Positions 18,741 to 26,821 of a DNA stretch of 64,000 nt are shown one piece after another. The notes under the pieces were generated by a model. That model was not told the origin of the DNA and made no database searches. It saw only the letters and a program-made list of their open reading frames with translations. A program made the translations under genes and the position numbers. The stretch's first letter is position 1. The number at the start of each line of letters is the position of its first letter. This stretch comes from Flavobacterium piscis (lineage in GTDB: Bacteria > Bacteroidota > Bacteroidia > Flavobacteriales > Flavobacteriaceae), in assembly GCF_001686925.1 (NCBI RefSeq), contig NZ_LVEN01000001.1:1-64000 (forward strand), given 5' to 3'.

Positions 18741-20666
18741 TTACGAAACCACTTCTTCTAAATTTTTATCAAAAGTACGTTTTCCGAAAATAGTTTCTAA
18801 GTCATCTTTAAAAATAACTTCTTTTTCAATTAATATATCAGCTAGTTGATTTAGCTTGTCTTTGTTTTCTTCAAGAATTTGAATCGCTCTTTGGTATTGA
18901 CCTTCAATTAATTCTGAAATTTCTTTGTCAATTACTTTGGCAGTTTCGTCAGAATATGGTTTAGAGAAGTTGTATTCGCTTTGACCGCTTGAATCATAAT
19001 AAGTAACATTTCCGATTTTATCATTCAAACCGTAAATCGTTACCATAGCACGAGCCTGACGTGTAACTTTTTCTAAATCGCTTAATGCACCGGTGGAAAT
19101 TCTGTCAAAAGTTACCTTTTCAGCAGCTCTTCCTCCCATAGTAGCACACATTTCGTCCAGCATTTGGTCAGTTCTCACGATTTGTCTTTCTTCCGGAAGG
19201 TACCATGCAGCTCCTAAACTTTGTCCGCGAGGTACAATAGTTACTTTAATAAGTGGTGCAGCGTGCTCTAACATCCAGCTTACAGTCGCGTGACCAGCTT
19301 CATGAATAGCGATTGCTCTTTTCTCTTCTGGAGTAATAATTTTATTTTTCTTTTCAAGACCACCAATGATTCTGTCAACAGCATCAAGGAAATCCTGTCT
19401 GTCTACTGCAGTTTTGTTGTTACGTGCAGCAATCAATGCAGCTTCGTTACAAACATTTGCAATGTCAGCACCAGAGAATCCCGGAGTTTGTTTTGCTAAG
19501 AAATCAAGGTCAAGACCTTCAACTTTTTTAATAGGAGCTAAGTGTACTTTGAAGATTTCAGCTCTTTCGCGAATGTCTGGTAAATCAACAAAAATTTGTC
19601 TGTCGAAACGACCTGCGCGCATTAAAGCTTTATCAAGAACATCAGCTCTGTTTGTTGCAGCCAGAACGATTACGTTAGAGTTTGTACCAAAACCGTCCAT
19701 TTCTGTTAGTAATTGGTTCAATGTGTTTTCTCTTTCATCATTTCCGCCTGACATATTGCTTTTTCCTCTTGCTCTACCAACAGCATCGATCTCGTCGATG
19801 AAGATGATAGCAGGAGATTTTTCTTTAGCTTGTTTGAATAAGTCACGAACACGCGAAGCACCAACTCCTACGAACATTTCTACGAAATCAGATCCTGATA
19901 ACGAGAAGAAAGGTACCTGAGCTTCTCCCGCAACTGCTTTTGCCAATAAGGTTTTACCAGTTCCCGGAGGTCCTACAAGTAAAGCTCCTTTAGGAATTTT
20001 ACCTCCAAGATTCGTGTATTTTTCAGGATTTTTAAGGAATTCTACAATTTCTTGTATTTCTTCTTTAGCACCTTCTAAACCAGCAACATCTTTAAAAGTA
20101 GTTTTAATGTCTGTTTTCTCGTCAAACAATTTAGCTTTCGATTTTCCAATGTTAAAGATTTGTCCGCCACCGCCACCAGCGCCACCTGACATTTTACGCA
20201 TAATGAAAATCCAAACACCAATAATGATGATGATAGGAAGTAAGCTAATTAAAATATCGCTCCAGTTATTTTTTTGCAAGAAATTAAAATCTTTCAGTTT
20301 GCCTTCGCCCACTGCTTTTTCTAATTTAGTTTGAAAAATCTGGTCGTTACCAATTTCTAATGTATAATGAGGGCCTTTGTTAGGTCTTTCAAAAATATCA
20401 TTAGCTACTTTTTTATTTGCCGGGTCTTTAAGAGCGGCAGTATTTAAGTAAACTTCTGCTTCTGCTTTATTGTATACAATAACTTTTTCAATCTGACCTT
20501 TTTCTAATAATACATTGAATTTAGAAGAAGTTAATTGAGCAGGTTCGCTTAAGTTTGATCCTCCTGTTGCAAAACTTATAAATAAAAAAACTAGAAGTAT
20601 TGCGGTATATATTAACCAAGGACTTATTTTAAATTTACTCGGATTTGGATTATTATCTTTAGCCAT
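18741..20666 (-). CDS. ftsH: ATP-dependent zinc metalloprotease FtsH
   Basis: A 641-residue membrane-anchored AAA+ protease that degrades misfolded membrane proteins and regulators. Transmembrane helices lie near 17-37 and 137-157 around a periplasmic domain. The AAA module shows Walker A GPPGTGKT, Walker B IIFIDEID, and the second region of homology with NRADVLDKALMRAGRFDR. The protease domain carries HEAGH as zinc site. A Gly-rich GGAGGGGG linker precedes the AAA domain, as in many Bacteroidota FtsH proteins. It follows rsfS by 15 bp. Confidence 0.99.
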   Translation of the reverse strand: MAKDNNPNPSKFKISPWLIYTAILLVFLFISFATGGSNLSEPAQLTSSKFNVLLEKGQIEKVIVYNKAEAEVYLNTAALKDPANKKVANDIFERPNKGPHYTLEIGNDQIFQTKLEKAVGEGKLKDFNFLQKNNWSDILISLLPIIIIIGVWIFIMRKMSGGAGGGGGQIFNIGKSKAKLFDEKTDIKTTFKDVAGLEGAKEEIQEIVEFLKNPEKYTNLGGKIPKGALLVGPPGTGKTLLAKAVAGEAQVPFFSLSGSDFVEMFVGVGASRVRDLFKQAKEKSPAIIFIDEIDAVGRARGKSNMSGGNDERENTLNQLLTEMDGFGTNSNVIVLAATNRADVLDKALMRAGRFDRQIFVDLPDIRERAEIFKVHLAPIKKVEGLDLDFLAKQTPGFSGADIANVCNEAALIAARNNKTAVDRQDFLDAVDRIIGGLEKKNKIITPEEKRAIAIHEAGHATVSWMLEHAAPLIKVTIVPRGQSLGAAWYLPEERQIVRTDQMLDEMCATMGGRAAEKVTFDRISTGALSDLEKVTRQARAMVTIYGLNDKIGNVTYYDSSGQSEYNFSKPYSDETAKVIDKEISELIEGQYQRAIQILEENKDKLNQLADILIEKEVIFKDDLETIFGKRTFDKNLEEVVS

Positions 20667-20681
20667 TAGAGAAAGTTTCTT

Positions 20682-21053
20682 TTAGTATTTGTTTTCGATT
20701 GTAGTTATTTTGGCGTCACCCCAAAGGCTCTCAATGTTATAGTATTCGCGGATATGTTTCTGGAAAACGTGTACAACAATGTGCACATAATCCATAAGAA
20801 CCCATTCTGCGTTATCGGTTCCTTCTACGTGCCAAGGTTTATCTTTTAAGTCTTTAGATACTGTTTTTTGTATTGAGCTTACAATGGCGTTAACTTGGGT
20901 GTTGGAGTTTCCGTTGCAAATAACAAAATAGTCACAAACTGCCGTGTCTATATCTCTTAAGTCAAGAATATCGATGTCATTTCCTTTTACTTCTTCAATC
21001 CCTTTGATTATGTTCGCCAATAGAACATCATTATTAATAGTCTTTTTCGCCAT
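20682..21053 (-). CDS. rsfS: Ribosome silencing factor RsfS (Iojap family)
   Basis: A 123-residue protein that binds ribosomal protein uL14 and blocks subunit joining in starved cells. Family motifs are visible: DILDLRDIDTAVCDYFVICNGNSNTQVNAI, KPWHVEGTDNAEWVLMDY, and VHVFQKHIREYYNIESLWGDA. The length is standard. It is the first gene of the minus-strand rsfS-ftsH unit and stands 93 bp from divergent birA. Confidence 0.98.
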   Translation of the reverse strand: MAKKTINNDVLLANIIKGIEEVKGNDIDILDLRDIDTAVCDYFVICNGNSNTQVNAIVSSIQKTVSKDLKDKPWHVEGTDNAEWVLMDYVHIVVHVFQKHIREYYNIESLWGDAKITTIENKY

Positions 21054-21146
21054 GAATTATTTTATATGATTTTGTAAAGTTACCAAAATTTGTGATTATT
21101 TTTGAACCTTAACAAAATATTAAATTAAGTTAATTAAATTCGTTTA

Positions 21147-21887
21147 ATGAAACTAATCAAACTCGATGCCATAGATTCAACAAATGACTTTCTTAAAGCA
21201 TTAGCAAGTCAGGACGAACTCGATAATTTTACCGTAGTAACTGCTGAAAATCAGACAAAAGGAAAAGGGCAGATGGGCTCTAAGTGGCAATCAGAATCAG
21301 GTAAAAACTTAATTATGAGTGTCTTGGTGAAGGATTTTCTTTATGATAATGAACAAGTTTTTAACCTTAGCGTTATTGTCTCATTAGCAGTTATTGATAC
21401 TTTAAAATCATTAAATATTCCTGATTTACGTATAAAATGGCCTAACGACATTATGTCATATAATAAAAAGGTTGGTGGCATACTTATCGAAAATACCATC
21501 AAAAGTGATGGCAGGATTGTGTCAGTCGTAGGAATAGGTTTAAATATAAATCAAACCAATTTTGATTATTTGCCCAATGCTTCTTCATTAGCTGTAATTT
21601 GCAAAAGAGAATTTGATAAAAATTCCTTAGTGTTACTCATCCGTGAAAAAATACAAGAAAAGATTAATTCATGGGAAAACAGTTCAGCTCATTTATGGAA
21701 AGAATATTTTAATTCCTTATTTCGTCAGGGAATACCAATGCCGTTTAAAAAACTAAGTGCTAAAGATTCCGGACAAAACTTCATGGGAATCATTAAAGGT
21801 GTATCTCCTGTTGGAAAAATACAGATTTTGTTAGAAGATGATTCAGTTTCTGAATTCGAAATCAAGGAAATTCAGATGTTGTATTAA
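21147..21887 (+). CDS. birA: Biotin--[acetyl-CoA-carboxylase] ligase
   Basis: A 246-residue single-domain biotin protein ligase without the N-terminal DNA-binding domain of E. coli BirA, so it should be an enzyme only. It shows LDAIDSTNDFLKAL (substrate Ser/Thr-Asn), TAENQTKGKGQMGSKWQSESGKNL (the GRGRxGxxW-type biotinyl-AMP loop, here GKGQMGSKW), IKWPNDIM, KVGGILIE and VVGIGLNIN. It is transcribed divergently from rsfS. Confidence 0.96.
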   Translation: MKLIKLDAIDSTNDFLKALASQDELDNFTVVTAENQTKGKGQMGSKWQSESGKNLIMSVLVKDFLYDNEQVFNLSVIVSLAVIDTLKSLNIPDLRIKWPNDIMSYNKKVGGILIENTIKSDGRIVSVVGIGLNINQTNFDYLPNASSLAVICKREFDKNSLVLLIREKIQEKINSWENSSAHLWKEYFNSLFRQGIPMPFKKLSAKDSGQNFMGIIKGVSPVGKIQILLEDDSVSEFEIKEIQMLY

Positions 21888-22000
21888 AAAGTTGCTAAGA
21901 TTCTAAGCTGCTAAGATTCTGAGTTTTTTTTATTTTGCTTTACGTGACATAAAATATCAGTGTAAATCCGTTGCATCCGTCAAATCCGTGCGCCATCACA

Positions 22001-22660
22001 TTAATTTACATTTTGTAATGTTTGCGTATTTGGTGTTATTTTTTTGTTCCAATACAGGATGTAAATTGTTCCAAGAATCGAAGGAGTCATCCAGGCGATT
22101 ACATTTCCTATACCAATTCCAGCGACAATAAAAGCAGTTATTGATGCAATTAAGGCTCCAATCATTTTACCAATGTGTTTAGAAAGCCACTGTTTTTTCA
22201 TTTCCGAAACATTTTTATAGAATATAAAATCTTTAATTGTCATATAAAGTCCAAAACCTCCAAAGAAAGTAAATAATATTCCGTTTTCGATATTGGTCAG
22301 CTGACAATAAATACCCAGTGAAACCATTATAATTGAAAAGAACAACATACTTCCCGAAATTATAAAATCAGTTATGTCAGCTTTTGCTTTGGTTTTAAAT
22401 GTCAAAACCCTGTTTCCTGCAATCACCAGATAAATGGTAAACAAACCTATTAAAAATAAAAATATGTTTTGATGTTGAGGCATCCAGCAAATAGGTAAAG
22501 AAATAAGAGAGCTCGTAATCATTCCGATAGAGAATAATTTACCCATTCTTTTGTGTAGTAAACCTCCCTTTTTTACAAAAATACTTCCAATTCCTGTAAG
22601 TAACCCGATTCCGCCAAAAAACGCGTGAATGTAAATTAAAATTTTAATAGTTTGTTCCAT
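22001..22660 (-). CDS. Multi-pass membrane protein, DUF2306-like
   Basis: A 219-residue inner-membrane protein with about seven hydrophobic segments. The opening IYIHAFFGGIGLLTGIGSIFVKKGGLLHKRMGKLF, with one conserved-looking His and the HKRMGKLF motif, resembles DUF2306-type membrane proteins of unknown function. No catalytic motif is apparent. It stands alone between two convergent spacers, so the context gives no functional hint. Confidence 0.78.
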   Translation of the reverse strand: MEQTIKILIYIHAFFGGIGLLTGIGSIFVKKGGLLHKRMGKLFSIGMITSSLISLPICWMPQHQNIFLFLIGLFTIYLVIAGNRVLTFKTKAKADITDFIISGSMLFFSIIMVSLGIYCQLTNIENGILFTFFGGFGLYMTIKDFIFYKNVSEMKKQWLSKHIGKMIGALIASITAFIVAGIGIGNVIAWMTPSILGTIYILYWNKKITPNTQTLQNVN

Positions 22661-22857
22661 TTTGGTGTTGTTTATTTTTGATGGATCAAACTTCGGCGAA
22701 TAATTTTGGGTGTAATAATTTATAGTTCTGAACTGTTATTTTTTAAGGATGAATTGGTGATTTTGCCACTAAGAAACTAAGATATAAAGCTTTTTTTTTT
22801 TGAATAACCTTGCAATGACGCAGAGCCACAAAGTTTTATTTTATTTGTGGCAAAAAA

Positions 22858-22885
22858 AAAGGCCTGATCGTAAAATCAGGCCTTT
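22858..22885. terminator. Intrinsic terminator after the SRPBCC gene
   Basis: Perfect 11-bp arms (AAAGGCCTGAT) at 22858-22868 and 22875-22885 enclose a 6-base loop, with A/T runs either side. It lies about 40 bp past the minus-strand SRPBCC gene. Confidence 0.88.
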
Positions 22886-22925
22886 AATTTATGTAGTTCA
22901 GGAATTAATAATTTACAATTAATAA

Positions 22926-23318
22926 TTAAAGCTTCGTCATATTAGTGGCTAAAGTTTCAATAAACTTACTAATAGGTCCTTTGATCATCATTGCCATCAT
23001 TGGATTGAATTCACCTTCGAATTGCAATTGTACGGCGCTTTCAGTAGCAGAAATACTATCGATATCCGAAACCAAAGTAAACGGAAGTTTATCACTGGCA
23101 GCTCCCAAAACAATTTTGTTTGGTGCTGTTTTCTCTTTCATTTTTAGTTTTATTTCTGGCATACCTTTCAATCCAAAAATAAAAGCATCTTCGCCAATCA
23201 CTTCAAATTTAGCGATATTATCCGGCATTAATTTTTCAAAATTCTTAACATCAGTCAATAAATCAAATAAATCTTGAGCTGATTTCTGAACAGTAACTTT
23301 TGGACTTTCTAAGTTCAT
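22926..23318 (-). CDS. SRPBCC/START-like family protein
   Basis: A 130-residue protein with the helix-grip pattern of the SRPBCC superfamily: an opening beta-strand and helix (SAQDLFDLLTDVKNFEKLMPDNI), a central beta-sheet (EIKLKMKEKTAPNKIVL, SVQLQFEGEF), and a long C-terminal helix (PISKFIETLATNMTKL). No signal peptide, so cytoplasmic. Many members bind hydrophobic ligands, but no ligand or reaction can be inferred. It may be co-transcribed after pyrE, although the tandem repeat between them makes read-through uncertain. Confidence 0.85.
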   Translation of the reverse strand: MNLESPKVTVQKSAQDLFDLLTDVKNFEKLMPDNIAKFEVIGEDAFIFGLKGMPEIKLKMKEKTAPNKIVLGAASDKLPFTLVSDIDSISATESAVQLQFEGEFNPMMAMMIKGPISKFIETLATNMTKL

Positions 23319-23504
23319 ATTTATATTTTTTTATAATATCTAAATTTATTTTTAAACCGCAATTGTTTTTACCGCAAAGAGCGCAAGGTTTTTTTTGATT
23401 TTGATTGTAAATCTTTACGAATAAAAGTTCGCAAAGCAGGATTCTAATAAAATTCCAATTTTTTTAAATCCCAAATTCCAAAAAAGAGCGAAGCGATTTT
23501 TTGG

Positions 23505-23583
23505 TAAAATCTAAAATCTAAAATCTAAAATCTAAAATCTAAAATCTAAAATCTAAAATCTAAAATCTAAAATCTAAAATCTA
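23505..23583. repeat. Heptanucleotide tandem repeat TAAAATC, about 11 copies
   Basis: About eleven uninterrupted perfect copies of the 7-bp unit run up to and into the pyrE stop codon. The unit is not a multiple of three and reads as stop codons on the minus strand. It is a candidate for slipped-strand copy-number variation, but outside any coding frame it would affect only the pyrE 3' end and mRNA. Confidence 0.95.
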
Positions 23584-24231
23584 AATTTCCTCTTTCCCCC
23601 AAGTCGATGGACTTTCGTTCCATTCGAGTAAAGTCGATTGTTGGTCTTCGGTAATATATTGTTTCTGAACCGCTAAGTCTAATAAGTTTTCGTAATTACT
23701 CAACGTATACAGATCGATATTAGCATTTTTAAAGTTCTCTTCGGCAACATTAAAACCGTACGTAAAAATCGCAGCCATACCTTTTATGTTGGCTCCTTCG
23801 TTACGTAAAGCTTCAACAGCCATCAAACTACTGTTTCCTGTACTAATTAAATCTTCAACAACAACCACATTTTGGCCTTTTTGTAAAAAACCTTCCACCT
23901 GGTTTTGTCTTCCGTGTTTTTTTGCTTCCGGGCGCACATATACAAATGGTAATCCAAGGCTTTCAGCAACAAGAATCCCCACTCCAATGGCTCCAGTGGC
24001 AACACCGGCAATAACATCTGGTTTCCCAAATTGTTTCTCAATATTTTTCGCAAACTCATCACGAACATAGTTTCGGATGCTCGGAAATGAAAGAATTAAC
24101 CTATTATCGCAATAAATAGGAGATTTCCAACCAGAAGCCCATGTAAAAGGATTTTCGGGATTCAATTTAATTGCATTTATTTGCAAAAGCAATTCGGCTG
24201 TTTTTTCGGCAGTATCTTTATTAAAAATCAT
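23581..24231 (-). CDS. pyrE: Orotate phosphoribosyltransferase
   Basis: A 216-residue pyrimidine enzyme making orotidine-5-phosphate from orotate and PRPP. It carries the phosphoribosyltransferase signature VVVVEDLISTGNSSL and the loop KKHGRQNQVEG, with SGWKSPIYCDNRL near the start. I take Met at 24229-24231 (MIFNKDTAEKTAE) as start, since a longer in-frame ORF to 24264 adds eleven residues with no family support and would overlap the divergent NUDIX gene. A TAnnTTTG element lies just upstream of this start, giving an almost leaderless message. Confidence 0.96.
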   Translation of the reverse strand: MIFNKDTAEKTAELLLQINAIKLNPENPFTWASGWKSPIYCDNRLILSFPSIRNYVRDEFAKNIEKQFGKPDVIAGVATGAIGVGILVAESLGLPFVYVRPEAKKHGRQNQVEGFLQKGQNVVVVEDLISTGNSSLMAVEALRNEGANIKGMAAIFTYGFNVAEENFKNANIDLYTLSNYENLLDLAVQKQYITEDQQSTLLEWNESPSTWGKEEI

Positions 24232-24235
24232 AATA

Positions 24236-24265
24236 CAAATGTATAAAGTTTTTGTGAACGACAAA
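24236..24265 (-). promoter_or_regulatory. pyrE promoter inside the NUDIX gene start
   Basis: On the minus strand TTTG (complement of 24262-24265), an 18-bp spacer and TACATTTG (complement of 24236-24243) match the Bacteroidota sigma-A consensus TTTG-N19-TAnnTTTG. Transcription would start at or next to the pyrE ATG. The -7 box covers the start codon of the divergent NUDIX gene. Confidence 0.7.
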
Positions 24266-24835
24266 CCACTTTTTTTGACAAATGAGATCTCGAAAGAGAC
24301 TGATTTTCAATTGTTCTTGTTAGAGAGTATTGATATCGAGCATCTTATAGTCAAAATGTTTCAAAATAAAATTCAAAAAGCTTATTTGTATCATCCTGAC
24401 GAAAAGGAAATTATGAAGACGCTAAAAGCCAAAATTCCCGTAAATAAAGCGGGTGGAGGGCTTGTGTACAATAAAAAAGGCGAAGTTTTATTTATTTTCA
24501 GAAACGGAAAATGGGATTTACCAAAAGGTGGAATCGAAAAAGGTGAAGAAATTGAAGACACCGCCATGCGCGAAGTCGAAGAGGAAACCGGCGTAGGTAA
24601 ACTACGAATCACCAATAAACTCGAAAAAACCTATCATGTTTTCAAACGTAACGGAAAGTATAAACTCAAAATCACACATTGGTTCGAAATGCAATCAGAT
24701 TTTGAAGGAATACCTCAGGGGCAAGCTGAAGAAGGTATCGAAAAAGTAGCATGGCTAAATCCGGAACAAATCAAAGAAGCGCTAAAAAACTCTTACGAAA
24801 ATATCAAATTGTTATTTGAAGTTGAGGATATTTAG
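24239..24835 (+). CDS. NUDIX hydrolase
   Basis: A 198-residue cytoplasmic protein. The C-terminal NUDIX domain starts near residue 70 (AGGGLVYNKKGEVLFIFRNGKWDLPKGG) and has the NUDIX box with REVEEETG (consensus GX5EX7REUXEEXGU). The N-terminal 65 residues (MYKVFVNDKPLFL) form an extra domain of unknown role. Substrate, a nucleoside diphosphate linked to some moiety, is not readable. It is divergent from pyrE with 7 bp between start codons. A TATCTTTA element about 30 bp upstream, inside the pyrE coding start, may be its own -7 box. Confidence 0.93.
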   Translation: MYKVFVNDKPLFLTNEISKETDFQLFLLESIDIEHLIVKMFQNKIQKAYLYHPDEKEIMKTLKAKIPVNKAGGGLVYNKKGEVLFIFRNGKWDLPKGGIEKGEEIEDTAMREVEEETGVGKLRITNKLEKTYHVFKRNGKYKLKITHWFEMQSDFEGIPQGQAEEGIEKVAWLNPEQIKEALKNSYENIKLLFEVEDI

Positions 24836-24999
24836 CTATAAGAGAATCTAAAAATTCAATAAAAATAGGGCTAAAAATGTAACTATTTCATTGATGATTT
24901 AGAATATTCGGTCTGCAATGCAGTATTGAATTTTCGGGAAAAAGATGTCTTGATTTACTTTCCTTGAAATTTACGTTAATTAAAATCATAAGATGGGCT

Positions 25000-25130
25000 T
25001 GCCAGCATCCTGATAAAAGGTCAAAAAACACTTTAGGCGTACACGCCTTCTTATCAGGATGCTGTTGGGCTATCCGCTCCTCCGCAGCGGATTTTTTCTA
25101 TAGCTCACGCGCACAGCCGGTTCTAAAGTC
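25000..25130. repeat. Cluster of three hairpins, probable dispersed repeat
   Basis: In the 336-bp gap between the NUDIX gene and the next gene lie perfect 14-bp arms at 25003-25016 and 25051-25064, an inner hairpin AGGCGT/ACGCCT (25035-25048), and a third hairpin TCCGCT/AGCGGA (25073-25091). The block CTATCCGCT is shared with the palindromic elements at 49905 and 63242. A 60-codon ORF crossing it has no family features and is rejected. Confidence 0.65.
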
Positions 25131-25171
25131 CTTTATAGTTTTTTAGTTGTTTTTAAGTCAACCCTTAAAAT

Positions 25172-25915
25172 TTAAGAATTAGTGCCATTTAATTGTGTCA
25201 AAAGATTATCATCATTAAAAACAGCATTAATTACATTTTCATTTTTCTCTGCTTTAATTTCATTTTCATTCAGTGTCAGCTGGTACCCTTTTTGAGATAA
25301 ATAATTTGTAAAAGCATTTTTGTGGTTTTGAATTTCAAATGTTGCAATAAGTTCTGGAAAAACAGTTAAAATTCGGGACAATTCTTCACTTTCAGAGTTG
25401 TCTATCGCATCCGATTTAATTGTGAGAACCATTGTTCCCTGACCATAATTTCCCAGATAGTAGCCACTTGAATTAAACATCTCAACAGCAATCATTCCTA
25501 TTAGATGCAAATCATTTTGTACAGCGTCAAATTTTCCAACTGTCAATAAATCAATATTATTTTCCTCTCCATATTGCTTTAATAAAAGAGCCTGTTTCAT
25601 AACAGATTCAGCATAACCGCCCGCTTTATTCTCCCAGATCCAAAGCCATGTTTCTGAAGAATGAGAAAACGAACCCAAAACCTGCATGGGAAAAGTAAGA
25701 TGGTCTCCAAAAGTAATTTCTTCTTTATCCATATCAACATTCCATGAAAGTCCATTGGTAACAGTAAAAAGATTTCTTTGTTTTTCTAAAGCAATAGCTC
25801 CAAATTTTTCCAGAAAATCATTTTCAGATGTAAAGTGTTTATTATTGCTTTGTTGATTGATAACTGCTTCTGTATTTTCTTCTTTCTTTTTAAAAAGATT
25901 ATTGAATATTCCCAT
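25172..25915 (-). CDS. DUF6882-like cytoplasmic protein
   Basis: A 247-residue protein resembling the DUF6882 family. The domain core (about 45-170) holds ITFGDHLTFPMQVLGSFSHSSETWLWIWENKAGG, the WxWxW-N pattern of that family, and is followed by an alternating alpha/beta tail. The N-terminal MGIFNNLFKKKEENTEA is a charged leader, not a signal peptide. Function is unknown. It lies 63 bp downstream of an acetyltransferase gene on the same strand. Confidence 0.78.
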   Translation of the reverse strand: MGIFNNLFKKKEENTEAVINQQSNNKHFTSENDFLEKFGAIALEKQRNLFTVTNGLSWNVDMDKEEITFGDHLTFPMQVLGSFSHSSETWLWIWENKAGGYAESVMKQALLLKQYGEENNIDLLTVGKFDAVQNDLHLIGMIAVEMFNSSGYYLGNYGQGTMVLTIKSDAIDNSESEELSRILTVFPELIATFEIQNHKNAFTNYLSQKGYQLTLNENEIKAEKNENVINAVFNDDNLLTQLNGTNS

Positions 25916-25978
25916 TCTTTTATAGATTTTTAGTTAGTATAAAATTGATGTTTGTGTTTTGGTTCGTCGTGAAAAAGT

Positions 25979-26428
25979 TTACAAATCGATTTGATAAATC
26001 CTGGATTCTTCTTCCCAGGGATGATATCCTTGTCCGATGTATTTAAAACCCATTTTTTCGTAGAAACCAATATGATCTGTGCATAGGTATAAGTTTTGAA
26101 ATCCAGCTTTTTTAGAGTCTTCTTTGGCTTTTTCAATGAGTAATTTACTGTAATTGTTTCCTCTGTATTTTTCCTCAATAAAAATGGCGCAAACCCACGG
26201 ATATAAATCCATTCTACTAATAAAATCATTTGTAATAAGCCCTGCACAACCTATAAATTCATTATTATTTTCCAGTACATACCATTGTGGTAGAGAGTCT
26301 TTTGCATTTATGCTATGGCTAATGCAATCTTCATAAATTATTGGTGCTATTTCAGACCAGCTATTTTGAAAGTATTGAATGATTTTATCCTTGTATTCTG
26401 GGTTTTCCCTTACTGAAATTATTCTCAT
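25979..26428 (-). CDS. GNAT family N-acetyltransferase
   Basis: A 149-residue acetyl-CoA-dependent acetyltransferase. FIGCAGLI is the central beta-strand pair, WVCAIFIEEKYRGNNYSKLLIEKA the acetyl-CoA pyrophosphate loop (R-G-x-x-x-x-K variant of Q/RxxGxG/A), and HIGFYEKMGFKYIG the C-terminal motif. The acceptor substrate cannot be predicted. It overlaps no neighbour and stands 49 bp before the DUF4287 gene in genomic order, both on the minus strand. Confidence 0.9.
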   Translation of the reverse strand: MRIISVRENPEYKDKIIQYFQNSWSEIAPIIYEDCISHSINAKDSLPQWYVLENNNEFIGCAGLITNDFISRMDLYPWVCAIFIEEKYRGNNYSKLLIEKAKEDSKKAGFQNLYLCTDHIGFYEKMGFKYIGQGYHPWEEESRIYQIDL

Positions 26429-26477
26429 ATTATGTTTTTAAAATTATCGTACAAAAGTTTAAAAAGATGCACTTATT

Positions 26478-26708
26478 TTACTCACTGTTCTCATTTTTTA
26501 TGCCTTTAAGCAGCGCATAAATCGCCATTGAATGTCCCTGACCTAAGTCAAAATCTTCTTTAAGCCAATTTACAATTTCTCCGGCTTTTACTTCAGGTTT
26601 GAGCTTACCATCAATGGTAAAACCTTTTTGCTCCGCTAAAGTTCTAAACTCAGCCGGACCATTGCCTGTTTTCTTTTTAATGGTTTTTAAATATCCTTGA
26701 AATGACAT
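26478..26708 (-). CDS. DUF4287 domain protein
   Basis: A 76-residue protein matching the small DUF4287 family: MSFQGYLKTIKKKTGNGPAEF, then GFTIDGKLKPEVKAGEIVNWLKEDFDLGQGHSMAIYALLKG. The fold is helical and apparently DNA-binding-like, but its function is unknown. Length is complete for the domain. Confidence 0.88.
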   Translation of the reverse strand: MSFQGYLKTIKKKTGNGPAEFRTLAEQKGFTIDGKLKPEVKAGEIVNWLKEDFDLGQGHSMAIYALLKGIKNENSE

Positions 26709-26821
26709 GAAATAGTGGTTAGTGGGTTAGTTTATGAAGTACTAAAATACAAATTAATCATTCTGACTTTTCAAATGTTTAATATAATTGCAAATCATGA
26801 TTGTCTGAACCTCTAAAAAAT

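Noticed and set aside
19366..19920. 184-codon open frame antisense to ftsH
   Set aside because: It mirrors the conserved ftsH AAA coding sequence; Ser/Pro-rich translation has no family features and there is no promoter or ribosome-binding site.
23505..23583. Heptanucleotide tract as a CRISPR or origin iteron array
   Set aside because: Units are contiguous 7-bp copies without spacers, and no replication gene adjoins.
24964..25146. 60-codon ORF across the three-hairpin block
   Set aside because: It translates repeat DNA, has no ribosome-binding site and no family features.
25930..26247. 105-codon ORF on the same strand as the GNAT gene
   Set aside because: Alternative frame of the acetyltransferase; the GNAT frame has clear family motifs.
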